Shown here: piece after piece, positions 12,301-20,906 of the stretch
Layout: every line of letters starts with the position of its first letter
Position numbering within the stretch: position 1 is the first letter of the stretch
From: Meconema thalassinum
Lineage: Eukaryota > Arthropoda > Insecta > Orthoptera > Tettigoniidae
DNA length: 64,000 bases
Reading direction: 5' to 3'
NCBI GenBank assembly: GCA_946902985.2
Contig: OX336399.1
Coordinates: 157,914,411 to 157,978,410 of the forward strand
Translations under genes and position numbers: made by a program
The notes under the pieces: model-generated
Told to the model about the DNA's origin: nothing
Database searches by the model: none
The model's input: the letters and a program-made list of their open reading frames with translations, nothing else

Positions 12301-13779
12301 TGGAGGTTACCGTCACAAATAATAATAATTATTATTAAACCTTATTAAATCTGAAGCTGACAGTTAAATATAACTAACCTTCATTGGTCGATTATATCAC
12401 CACGATTTAAGTAATTATCAACCGGATAAACGTGTGGTTTAATGTATTTCTTGTATAAATAATATAAACAATATAAATATTGTAAATAATTATGTAAATA
12501 TCTTTGATAATAGTTTGAAATGAAAGGGATTAATAGAGGCGTGTATAAAATTTTTCAATTGTCGTTTGACATTGTTATAAACAATTTATTATTGTTATAA
12601 ATAATTAATGAACTTTTGTTATAAACATTAAGAGTTTTGTTTTTATACTCTAAACAACGATAATTAAACAAGTGGTTTGAACAATTAAAGATGATTTAGG
12701 ATTGTTAGAGTAATCCACTGGTGTTTGAATGGAGCATTTAAAACATTTGCGTGATAATATTTCAGTTGAGAAGTGGACATTTAACGTGTTTGGAAAGGAG
12801 AGCTAGGCTCTGATGTAACTCGCATATGCTGGGGTTGAACGGACGGGTGAGTCCACTTTGACGATGCAGGTGTCTCGCAGCTGGCTAGGACAACTGTATG
12901 ATAGAGGCCAAGGACGTCTCCATAATAGCCTTGTGGCTATAAATAAAATGTGAGGAGTATAAACACGCAAAACAATTGCTATATGTGTCTCGTCCCAAAT
13001 CCCGTTTCCATTCCAAGTGCATTATTATAATTACGTTATTTTGAGCTTGAGAAAGCTGAAACATTGTATGTAGAGTATACAAGTCCTACAGGAGGACATG
13101 GTTATGTGGACAATGGCTTCTGATTTCCACGTGGATTTTGTTGTTTTATTTTTGTTAAATTCATTCTTTATGTGAAATAAATTATTGTGCAGTTTAAAGT
13201 TTCTCGTCTTCGTTTTTGGTTCATTTTAAATATCATGGTGGAGGTTATTGTGAGGGCATACTTTAAGTGATCCAGTAGACAACCCAGTCCCCGAGATAAA
13301 TTTAAGAGGTAAGTAAAGGTAAGTATGAACCCCCGTATATTTTGGTGTGTTCCACAATAATTTCTTGTTAACTACTGTGTTCTAATCTCGATAGTATCTG
13401 TCAGTGCCATTTTCATTGATGTAGCTGTGCCGGTGCGTTTGATTATTGGCAATCCGATTGAGGGGGCGGATATCTGACAGCCTACTATCCGGGTTATCGG
13501 GGACAGTACCTACTGTAAGGCCACGGCCGCCTCCTTCCCTCTTCCTAGCCTTTCCATCCCAATCTTCCATCCCTTCCCATCCCTAATGAGGCCCCTGTTC
13601 GCTTTGCAGGTGAGGCCGCCTGGGCGAAGTGCTGATCACACCTCCCCAGTTGTATCCCTCCCGACCAGATGTTCCAAGCTCCAGGACACTGCCCATAGAG
13701 GCGGTAGTGGTGAGTTCCCTCGCTGAGTCCGTGGGAACCACCAACCTAGAGGGTAAATAGACTAAATAAAAAATAAAAA
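9342..13779 (+). repeat. SINE family A, split by a solo LTR, with 15-bp TSD
   Basis: The SINE head (9342-9570: A-box-like GCGTAGCGGTCAGC, B-box GGTTCGATTTCC) and tail (13506-13779) flank the LTR. The whole unit is bounded by GAAGATTTAGAAAAA at 9327-9341 and 13780-13794, a retroposition TSD inside the hAT element. The A-rich tail lies just before the second TSD. Confidence 0.92.
9571..13505 (+). mobile_element. Solo LTR (3,935 bp) of the gag-only element
   Basis: Begins TGCCCCCG and ends CGGGGACA, the short TG...CA inverted ends of LTRs, with GTAC duplicated at 9567-9570 and 13506-13509. It is homologous over its full length to the two LTRs at 44115-48018 and 51257-55160 (opposite strand). 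No internal region remains, so it is the product of LTR-LTR recombination. It carries the relic ORFs described at 54669, 54258 and 53613, with different mutations from the other copies. An AATAAA lies near 13175 and two GTAAGT motifs near 13311-13325. Confidence 0.92.
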
Positions 13780-13794
13780 GAAGATTTAGAAAAA

Positions 13795-14795
13795 TGTTAT
13801 CCAGAACTGAGACAGTTTCAGCATTATATTGAATTACAATGTCCTTTAAAAACTGAGTTCACTCATTCTTAACTTCGAGACAAGCTTGAGTCTGTTTTTC
13901 CGAACGTTGAAATTGCTTCTCGCATTTTCCTGACCCTCATGATAACGAATTGTTCTGCGGAGCGCTCGTTTTCAAAATTGAAACGGATCAAAAGTGCGCA
14001 AAGAAGTAGCCTACAGTGAAACCTCTATTGAGAGACCAGTGACGGTTCCATGGAAAACTGGACTTTTAGAGGGGTGGTCTCTTAATAGGGGTAGGCATTA
14101 AAAATAATGTTACACTGCATTATTAATAAAGTACAGTTGGAACACATACGTGATTACAATTTATATTCATTGGTTCACATTTAGTACAAATTAATTACAA
14201 TTAGTTATTTTCTGAGCTCTGTCATTTAAAAAAGTCACGAATTGATCTCTGTTTCGGATTAGCACATCTTTTTTTTAACAGTTTCACTTTCTAGAATATC
14301 TCTGAGTGAGTTCGAAATTCGATTAATTTGTTCTGGATTCGAACAATCTTCTAGAAGAGCCGATTTTTGTATTTTGTATACGTTACATAACACCTTTTTC
14401 TAATGACATTGTATGCTGATGCAGTTCTGTGCCAACACAACCATTGTTTACATCATCACCATCTCCAATTGGGAAGTCAGACGAGAAGTGGTCTTTTGAA
14501 AGAGGTCAGACTGAGAAAATGCCTCGTCTTTGGTCGGGGAGAGGGGAGTCCTTAAATAGAGGTAACAAATACATTGACCTTATGAGGTTTTAAATCGGTT
14601 CCAAGAAAATTCGGTCTTTAAGAGGGGTGGTCTTTTAATAGGGGTGGTCTTTTAGAGAGGTTTCACTGTATCATGTCACAAGAACAATTAAACATGCTAA
14701 GTTTAATGTATATCGAGTCAGATGTTCTGCGGGAAATCGATTTTGATGACATTGTAGAAGATTTCATTGACCGAATAAACAGAAAAAAAAATTGA
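13795..14795 (+). pseudogene. hAT transposase C-terminal fragment (ZMYM1/DUF4371-like), split by a MITE
   Basis: Bases 13795-14013 encode YPELRQFQHYIELQ, a TAA, then FPNVEIASRIFLTL and the hAT dimerisation signature NCSAERSFSKLKRIK. The ending SQEQLNMLSLMYIESDVLREIDF lies at 14675-14795, after the MITE. A stop codon and a small frame slip next to the MITE show decay. The N-terminal and catalytic parts are missing, so the parent element was internally deleted before or as it died. Confidence 0.85.
14014..14668. mobile_element. Tc1/pogo-like MITE, TA target
   Basis: The terminal inverted repeats CAGTGAAACCTCT(A/C)T... at 14014 and ...AGAGAGGTTTCACTG at 14668 are flanked by TA on both sides (14012-14013, 14669-14670). 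The internal GGGGTGGTCTTTTA(A/G) blocks are repeated in both halves. It has no transposase. It interrupts the hAT transposase tail, so it is younger than that element. Confidence 0.9.
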
Positions 14796-14975
14796 TTACA
14801 TTTTACAGAAGTAAAAAATAGTATGATTTGTTAAATTGTTCATCAAATCACCTGAAATGATTTCAAACAACGACGATCGTTTCAATTGAAATGTATGTAT
14901 ATATGATTTAATAAAAAGTGTATTATTCGTCTTGAGAAAAAAAGCTCTTGTTTAAACTTTATTAAATGTAAAGGT

Positions 14976-15309
14976 AGAGCCTCCGTGGCTTCGGCGGCAG
15001 CACGCCGGCCTCTCACCGCTGGGTCCGTGGTTCAAATCCCGGTCACTCCATGTGCGATCTGTGCTGGACAAAACGGAGGCAGACAGGTTTTTCTCCGGGT
15101 ACTCCGGCTTTCCCGGTCAAAATTTCATTCCAGCAACACTCTCCAGTATCGATTCATTTCATCTGTCATTCATTTAATAATTGCCCCAGAGGAGTGCGTC
15201 AGGCCTCGGCAGCCGGCACAGTTCATATCCTCGCCGCTAGATGGGGGATTCATTCATTCCATTCCTGTCCCGGTCGGAGGCTGGAAGCAGGCTGTGGATT
15301 TTCATTTTC
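14976..15309 (+). repeat. tRNA-derived SINE, family B, with 12-bp TSD
   Basis: Complete copy with A-box-like GTGGCTTCGGCGG and B-box GGTTCAAATCC. It is bounded by AAATGTAAAGGT at 14964-14975 and 15310-15321. It is the sister of 2876-3178 and gives the family's 3' limit. Confidence 0.9.
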
Positions 15310-15419
15310 AAATGTAAAGGTGCTAAAAAATAAAAATTATTTGAAAAAAAATAAAGGGGCCCCAAAAATCTGAGGGACTTGGGTCTCATTTTACCTTAAT
15401 CCGGCACTGGGTGTGTGTA

Positions 15420-15820
15420 GCCCCACCACTTATGTTGTACCTTGGATTGTGCTACACCCTCAAGGGCTCACGTCTGGAGAGTTCGCGATTTGGCTACCCC
15501 GAGAATTACTGAGCTGGGTCCGGTTTTTCTCCTTCTTCCATTGCCTTTGGGGCGGTCCCTCTCCTCTTTACCTTTCCTATCTGTCTTTCTTGGCTCTCCT
15601 TTCTTTCAAGTCCCTTAATTCTCATTCTTCGAGGGTTGAGGGCATTTCCATTCCTCCTGTCTTTTTATTTCCTTATTATCATTTGTGTTTCCCATTTCCT
15701 CTTCTAGTTTGTAAGTGTGTAGTTAGTTTTACTTTTAGTTTCATTTCGTTTACATTTTCACTATCACCCAGAACATTAGGGGCCGATAACCTAGATGTTA
15801 GGCCCCTTAAAACAATAACT
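15420..15820 (+). repeat. Dispersed repeat with GGGGCCGATAACCTAGATG terminus
   Basis: Pyrimidine-rich body ending in a GGGGCC...GGCCCC hairpin followed by TTAAAACAATAA (15778-15815). A similar end, GGGGCAGATGACC...CCCCTTAAAACAACAA, occurs at 63450-63490. It looks like the 3' end of a retroposon family. No ORF is supported. Confidence 0.5.
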
Positions 15821-16229
15821 ATCATAAAACTCCACCCTCCTTGTATTTAATCACTATTAGATATAGATACGTACGTATTTTCCGTAGTGCCGAAGTAATA
15901 GCCAACGATTACGATTGCCATTATGTACAGAACATCTGTGCTATATCTATAGGCAATAACCTGGCTATCTCATGAAATCCATTCAGGCCTATGTATTCTG
16001 TATATGACCTGTGAATGATGGTGTTTTCTATGAAAATCAACAAGACCTTTGATGCTAGCAATACTTCAATCAATACGACTGCGTCATAAGCGTTGTGATT
16101 ATTATCGGATCGTCTTAACTACAGTATAATCGATTTATACAGTAAAAAAAGCTATTCAGTAAGTGAATAAACACTCCTAACTTAATGAGATGTATTCAGT
16201 ATTGATTATTCAAAAGTTTAAAAATAGGT
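15821..16229. other. Unassigned AT-rich DNA
   Basis: No repeat, ORF or structure that I can recognise. Confidence 0.4.
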
Positions 16230-16400
16230 ATTGTACTGTGAAACCTCTCACTTTGGACACGGCTACAGAGATGTGCAAATTATTGGAGGTCGGGTCAGCC
16301 GGGAAAGCGGCTGCCTCTCTGGGAATTGCGCTAGTAGTACTCTCTTTCGGTCCTGTACCGCCGAGGCGATTTAAAGAAATGGTAGGAGTCTGGTGCCCTA
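16230..16400 (+). pseudogene. Possible pogo/Tigger end and helix-turn-helix fragment
   Basis: CTGTGAAACCTCTCACTTTGG resembles a pogo-type terminal repeat and related sequence at 14014. The adjacent frame reads TATEMCKLLEVGSAGKAAASLGIA, which has the spacing of a psq/CENP-B-like helix-turn-helix. It is short and degraded. The C-terminal part of the ORF (to 16414) has no recognisable content. Confidence 0.35.
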
Positions 16401-16412
16401 ATGGGCTCCTTT

Positions 16413-16799
16413 AGCTTGCCACGGTGGGTGAGTGGATAGCGTGTCGGTCTACCAACCCCAAGATTGCAGGTTCGCCCCTGGCCGTGGTAAGTGATTTTTG
16501 AAAGGCGGCAAAAATACGATACGCATGTCATACGATGTTAGCATGTCAAAGAACCCATTTGAATTCAGTAGGCCGAGTTCATAATGGCAAAATTAATCTC
16601 GGGAGTTTCCGCCAGGACAAAGTTCCTCATTTCTCTACTAGAAAGCGCTATTGTGTTCAAGGAGATTAGATATCTAACATCTAACCTCCTTGACTTTCAT
16701 AGTCAAGGAACTACGAAATTCGACATGCAAGCTACCCTCTGGGTGTCAAATAGCAAAGCTTGCACCAGGCACCCGAGGCCATACGATATTATTATTATT
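16413..16799 (+). repeat. tRNA-derived SINE, family D, with perfect 12-bp TSD
   Basis: The head contains GGTGGGTGAGTGGATAGC (A-box-like) and GGTTCGCCCC (B-box). The tail is (ATT)n. ATGGGCTCCTTT is duplicated at 16401-16412 and 16800-16811. A second copy lies at 42708-43085. Confidence 0.92.
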
Positions 16800-16811
16800 A
16801 TGGGCTCCTTT

Positions 16812-17083
16812 CACTGCGATGTGAGTGGTATTAAATTTTAATGTTTGGATACTAAAATTAGATCCTTTTTGAAATGGAATTAAAAAATTCTCACACAATT
16901 CATTAATGTATAATGCTGTAGTGGGAGAAGTTGTCCTTGGGATTAAATGTTGTTGAATGAAAAGATTTTTTGAAGTGATTTTATTTATTTTTAAGGTTTT
17001 GAGTGTACTAGAGACTGTGTAATGCCTGGAGAGCTATGAACACAGATATAGGTTCGGCTATGGATCATAGCGGCAAAAGGTGA
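16812..17083. other. Unassigned
   Basis: AT-rich sequence between a SINE and a MITE; nothing recognised. Confidence 0.4.
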
Positions 17084-17085
17084 TA

Positions 17086-17750
17086 CACTGGAACGTGGCT
17101 AATTCGAACTTATATAATTCGAAATCTTCTTTAATTCGAATTTTATATACAATCAAGGCTAAAAATCGTGGTTAATTCGAATTATATTTTGGATAATTCG
17201 AAGTTTTTACTGTAAAAGGCCGATCGGAAGCCAAACAGTTGGGTCAGTTCCCGAAAAAACTGTTCCGATTGCAGCCCAAGCAACAAACCACATCACAGAA
17301 TTAACGCGTTGTTTTTTTTTTTTTTGTTTTTTTTTTAGTAGAAATGACGGAAGTAGTTCTGTTTTCCGTTCTTTAAATTTGTTAGATTCTTTTGTGATGG
17401 CTGAGATACTTAATTGTACGAAACAGGTGATGATCTCAAAATATTTTGAAAAATAGTAGATTTCTCTAAGATTGCTCTAGATTGCTGGATTACTACTGTC
17501 GTTAAATAGGTGAATACAGAAGTACATTTTGGTTTTATTTTTGATTTGAACTTTTGAGTTATTCACGATACAGTCTTTATAAAGTACCGTTGTCAGTTAA
17601 TCTGCTTTGTTGAACGTACAGCATTATGTAAACGTAATACAATATATTGTATTTTCTCTACCCTTTTCAAATAACTTTCTTAATTCGAATTTTTGGATAA
17701 TTCGAACTTTTTTACTGGTCCCTTGACGTTCGAATATCCAAGTTCCACTG
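17086..17750. mobile_element. pogo/Tigger-like MITE, TA target
   Basis: The ends CACTGGAACGTGG and CCAAGTTCCACTG are inverted repeats flanked by TA (17084-17085, 17751-17752). TTCGAA/AATTCGAA motifs recur near both ends, typical of Tigger-type derivatives. It is 665 bp with no transposase and an internal T-rich tract at about 17311-17336. Confidence 0.88.
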
Positions 17751-18024
17751 TATTATCGTATTGCTCGGTGTTGGCCGATTAGCAGCTGCTGATATTTTGG
17801 TTTTGAATATATTTGACATTGAATATTTAATGTGTTTTAGAGCGGGGAGTTTGGATTTGACAGTGCACTGCGCTGATTGGCCGCTCGCATCTGGGAGTAG
17901 CCAATCAGGTCCGGGTAGTGCTTGGCTATTTTAAATTCTTGAAATTAATTGTTTTACATAGATATTCCGTTTTGCGCTTTGTAGGGGTTGTGAATTTGAA
18001 ATTTTTGAGGTTTTTCCAGGAGAT

Positions 18025-18300
18025 TTAGGGATTTAAGTGTTTATAGAGAGACAGAGATACATGTCCACTGTTGCAACAGGTCCGCCATGTCCGAGTCCCC
18101 ACACCGCAAGCTGCTGCTGTGAGTTCCTGCATTGTGGCAACCCCGCCGCTTAACTCATCGAGCCCATCTCGTTCACGCTGCTTTACACTTTTGAAGTATT
18201 CGTGCACTTTGTAAACTATTTCTCGGGCTTGCCTATGCACAACCTGTCGTTTACTTATTTCTGTTTCCATAGCACACAAAATGTACACAATCGCTTCCAC
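18025..18300 (-). CDS. Small ORF, possible N-terminus of a DDE transposase
   Basis: A 91-residue frame contains KRQVVHRQAREIVYKVHEYFKSVKQRERDGL followed by TMQELTAAACGVGTRTWR. A helix of this type followed by 'A-A-x-G-V' resembles the DNA-binding N-terminus of some insect DDE transposases, an uncertain recognition. The C-terminal end has no match I know and no downstream catalytic region was found. It may be an isolated fragment. Confidence 0.35.
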   Translation of the reverse strand: MEAIVYILCAMETEISKRQVVHRQAREIVYKVHEYFKSVKQRERDGLDELSGGVATMQELTAAACGVGTRTWRTCCNSGHVSLSLYKHLNP

Positions 18301-18309
18301 TGGATCTTT

Positions 18310-18957
18310 AAATATTACGATATAATCACTTCACTTTTCTGTCAACACACTAGCTCAGACTCTGAAGACTGACTGTGATTGGTGGGATGGAAGTGAGGCA
18401 TGACGTATGGTAGCGTTGTGTTCTGCGCACCGCCTTCCTGGGTGTCTTCCTGATTGTGGTCATTCCGGATTGCTTTCACCTCATTAGCAGTCCAGATTGC
18501 GATCACTTTTCTTGGGAGACCGGGCGGACCCTAAGCACTAGCAGGAGTATCCTACCTTGACCACATCATTGAGGTGACAGTGAACTATTGATTTTGACTT
18601 GTCAGAAGTCACAGATTTCAAATCTGGAATGTTAATAAAACTAAAATTTCAAATGTTTGATTTTGTGTGTGGGAGGGGGCGGGAACAAAAATTGATTACA
18701 AAGGGGAAAACGCAGAACAAATTACTTTTACGAGACTAATTTTTCGTGGTAATGAAAAGAATGTTTTTCACGATACAGGCTACAGTACCTATTATAAAAA
18801 ATAGATATCTCGTGTCTCAAATGGGAGAGGAGGGGCATAAATTAAAAATTATACCCTGTAAAATGAAAATGTTATAATCATTGCTTTACGAGGTGCTGTC
18901 AGATTGGGAAGAGACTTGATTTTTAAGCGAAGTTTTACGGCGTGTGCTGAGCTGAAC
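18310..18957. other. Unassigned, contains one arm of a 26-bp inverted repeat
   Basis: Bases 18491-18516 are the exact reverse complement of 23995-24020. The remainder holds no supported gene. Confidence 0.5.
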
Positions 18958-19206
18958 ACTGAACTGTATTAATGTAAAAATGTAGACTTTCACGACCGGC
19001 GTTGAAATAGGAATCTCCGTTTCGCGGGCTTATAGGTCGTGTTCCAAGGACATTTTGTCGTCCTGACGTTTCGCTGAATACTGCGTTCAGCATGTTCACA
19101 GGTTACATAAAGCGAGGTAAAACAAGTAAACAGAAGATATATAAATAGTCAACAACCCACACATAGAGGCTACCATAGCAACGGCGTACCACATAAAAGT
19201 AATGCA

Positions 19207-19686
19207 TCAAGGACAGGGCTGCTTGTCTGTTGCATCTTCTCGTCTACGACGGTCAATAAGGGCAGGCTTGAGGGGATTAAGGACTGGAAGCCAAGCTCTG
19301 TTCACACGTTCTGCTTCCTCCTTAAGATTGAAGCTGTTAGTATGCTTCAGGATTTCAATGGCCTCCCTTTGTAGCCTGGCATGATAAGACACCGTGGTGG
19401 ACAGAACTTCGGTGTCTCCATATCTTATATCGTGACCTGCAAGTAGCGAGTGTGCTGCTACAGTGGATTTATCTGTTTGTCCCAGCCGGCTGTGTCGTTC
19501 GTGCTCCTTGAGGCGAGTGGCAATACTTCTTTTCGTTGTTCCAATATATACTTGGCCACAATCACACGGGATTTTATAAACCCCTGCCGCGGTATGAGGA
19601 TGTCGCTTATCTTTAGCGACATCCTCATACCGCGGCAGGGGTTTATAAAATCCCGTGTGATTGTGGCCAAGTATATATTGGAACAA
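19207..19686 (-). CDS. Penelope-type GIY-YIG endonuclease, left arm
   Basis: The 3'-end domain of a Penelope-like polyprotein, which nicks target DNA for reverse transcription. The frame has GVYKIPCDCGQVYIG (the GVY and YIG strands with the CDC motif common in this family), then RLKEHERHSRL, TVAAHSLLAGH and the conserved REAIEILKHTNSFN. It ends PVLNPLKPALIDRRRR. The first residues (to about 25) read through the 7-bp spacer into the opposite arm, so the true start is unknown. The upstream reverse transcriptase is missing, leaving an endonuclease fragment. Confidence 0.85.
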   Translation of the reverse strand: MFQYILGHNHTGFYKPLPRYEDVAKDKRHPHTAAGVYKIPCDCGQVYIGTTKRSIATRLKEHERHSRLGQTDKSTVAAHSLLAGHDIRYGDTEVLSTTVSYHARLQREAIEILKHTNSFNLKEEAERVNRAWLPVLNPLKPALIDRRRREDATDKQPCP

Positions 19687-20015
19687 CGAAAAGAAGTATT
19701 GCCACTCGCCTCAAGGAGCACGAACGACACAGCCGGCTGGGACAAACAGATAAATCCACTGTAGCAGCACACTCGCTACTTGCAGGTCACGATATAAGAT
19801 ATGGAGACACCGAAGTTCTGTCCACCACGGTGTCTTATCATGCCAGGCTACAAAGGGAGGCCATTGAAATCCTGAAGCATACTAACAGCTTCAATCTTAA
19901 GGAGGAAGCAGAACGTGTGAACAGAGCTTGGCTTCCAGTCCTTAATCCCCTCAAGCCTGCCCTTATTGACCGTCGTAGACGAGAAGATGCAACAGACAAG
20001 CAGCCCTGTCCTTGA
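19617..20015 (+). CDS. Penelope-type GIY-YIG endonuclease, right arm
   Basis: Mirror copy of the left-arm domain, open from just after a TAG at 19614-19616 (in the spacer) to 20015. The C-terminal 60 residues (SYHARLQREAIEIL onward) are identical to the left arm. An in-frame ATG exists only at 19830, which would lack the GIY-YIG core, so it is unlikely to be expressed as a functional protein. Confidence 0.8.
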   Translation, partial: RHPHTAAGVYKIPCDCGQVYIGTTKRSIATRLKEHERHSRLGQTDKSTVAAHSLLAGHDIRYGDTEVLSTTVSYHARLQREAIEILKHTNSFNLKEEAERVNRAWLPVLNPLKPALIDRRRREDATDKQPCP

Positions 20016-20318
20016 TGCATTACTTTTATGTGGTACGCCGTTGCTATGGTAGCCTCTATGTGTGGGTTGTTGACTATTTATATATCTTCTGTTTACTTGT
20101 TTTACCTCGCTTTATGTAACCTGTGAACATGCTGAACGCAGTATTCAGCGAAACGTCAGGACGACAAAATGTCCTTGGAACACGACCTATAAGCCCGCGA
20201 AACGGAGATTCCTATAACTGAACTGTATTCTTTGGTTAGGAATGAAATGTCAGTTTCCCCTTGTTATCCACAAAACTTACGGAAGGTATGAGTCTGTCGG
20301 GAAGAACCAAGAGACAAG

Positions 20319-20874
20319 ATGGCGGCCAGCAGGTGTGTAGCAGTTAGAGTGCTCCAACTTTTCCTCGTGTTCTACCTAGTAAAAAGCTCAGTGGGTGCCT
20401 CGAAAGATCCTCGATCATTCTTTAACAATTGAAGACTCGTGTGTGAACTCGGACCTGAAGGAACACCTCATGGTAGTTTGTAAACTCAATATATCTTCTC
20501 TCACATGGTGTGGAAGCGAGGGGCTGATAGTCACGGCAGCAGGCAGAGGGCGCCCAGCACTGCGCGGGGTTGCCAGACCGCCCGCTACATTATTACATCT
20601 CGTGGTGCTGTCTGTGGCTCTCAGTGGAGATGTAGAGATGAACCCAGGGCCGAATAAGGTGTGTATAATTTGTGATTCGAAGGGTCGTGTGAATCAGTTA
20701 TTTGTGACATGTACATCTTGCCACTCTCAAGCGCACAGAACTTGTGCAAAAATCAGTGCTTCAAAACACAAAATAATCACCTCTGGGAAACAATCGTGGC
20801 TGTGTTGGAACTGTTCTTTACCTGAGTTCTCTAACTCATTTTTAATACATCGACACAGAGTGCAAATAGTGTAG
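20319..20874 (+). pseudogene. LINE N-terminal region: signal-like start, 2A motif, PHD finger
   Basis: The ATG at 20319 opens a hydrophobic start (VLQLFLVFYLV) ending at a stop near 20429. In the next frame (20395-20874) there is a second hydrophobic run LLHLVVLSVALSG directly followed by DVEMNPGP (20629-20652), a 2A-type ribosome-skipping motif known from some LINEs. After it comes a PHD-like zinc finger (CIIC, CTSC, HRTC, WLCWNC; about 20659-20805). The frame is lost in a T run at 20838-20843, after which the endonuclease frame continues. The two frame changes look like small indels in what was one long ORF, or the first marks a separate upstream peptide. Confidence 0.75.
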
Positions 20875-20906
20875 ATAGTGACGTAACACCCTCGGATGGC
20901 AAAGCA

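Larger units (their letters stand above)
9247..15409 (+). mobile_element. Decayed hAT element packed with later insertions
   Basis: The left terminus CAGTGCTGGATTA at 9247 is followed by TAGGCCC/GGGGCCC-rich sequence. It matches the right terminus (TTAATCCGGCACTG, ending 15409), also preceded by GGGGCCCC. Between them only the C-terminal end of a transposase remains. The rest of the span consists of a SINE, a solo LTR inside that SINE, a TA-flanked MITE and a second SINE. I could not find a matching 8-bp TSD (left TAAACGAC, right GGTGTGTG), so one end may be secondary. Confidence 0.75.
18971..20216. mobile_element. Palindromic Penelope-like insertion with 13-bp TSD
   Basis: Two 601-bp arms (19007-19607 and 19615-20215) are inverted copies with no length difference, separated by 7 bp (19608-19614). 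Each arm encodes the same GIY-YIG domain, reading outwards from the centre. The unit is flanked by ACTGAACTGTATT at 18958-18970 and 20217-20229, so the palindrome behaves as one insertion. The reverse-transcriptase part of the element is absent. Confidence 0.9.

Noticed and set aside
16331..16531. Minus ORF across the family-D SINE head
   Set aside because: Crosses a SINE boundary and its TSD, so it cannot be an ancestral gene.
19450..19772. Two mirror ORFs of 104 residues (plus 19450-19764 and minus 19458-19772)
   Set aside because: They are antisense readings of the two palindrome arms; the sense frames encode the GIY-YIG domain.
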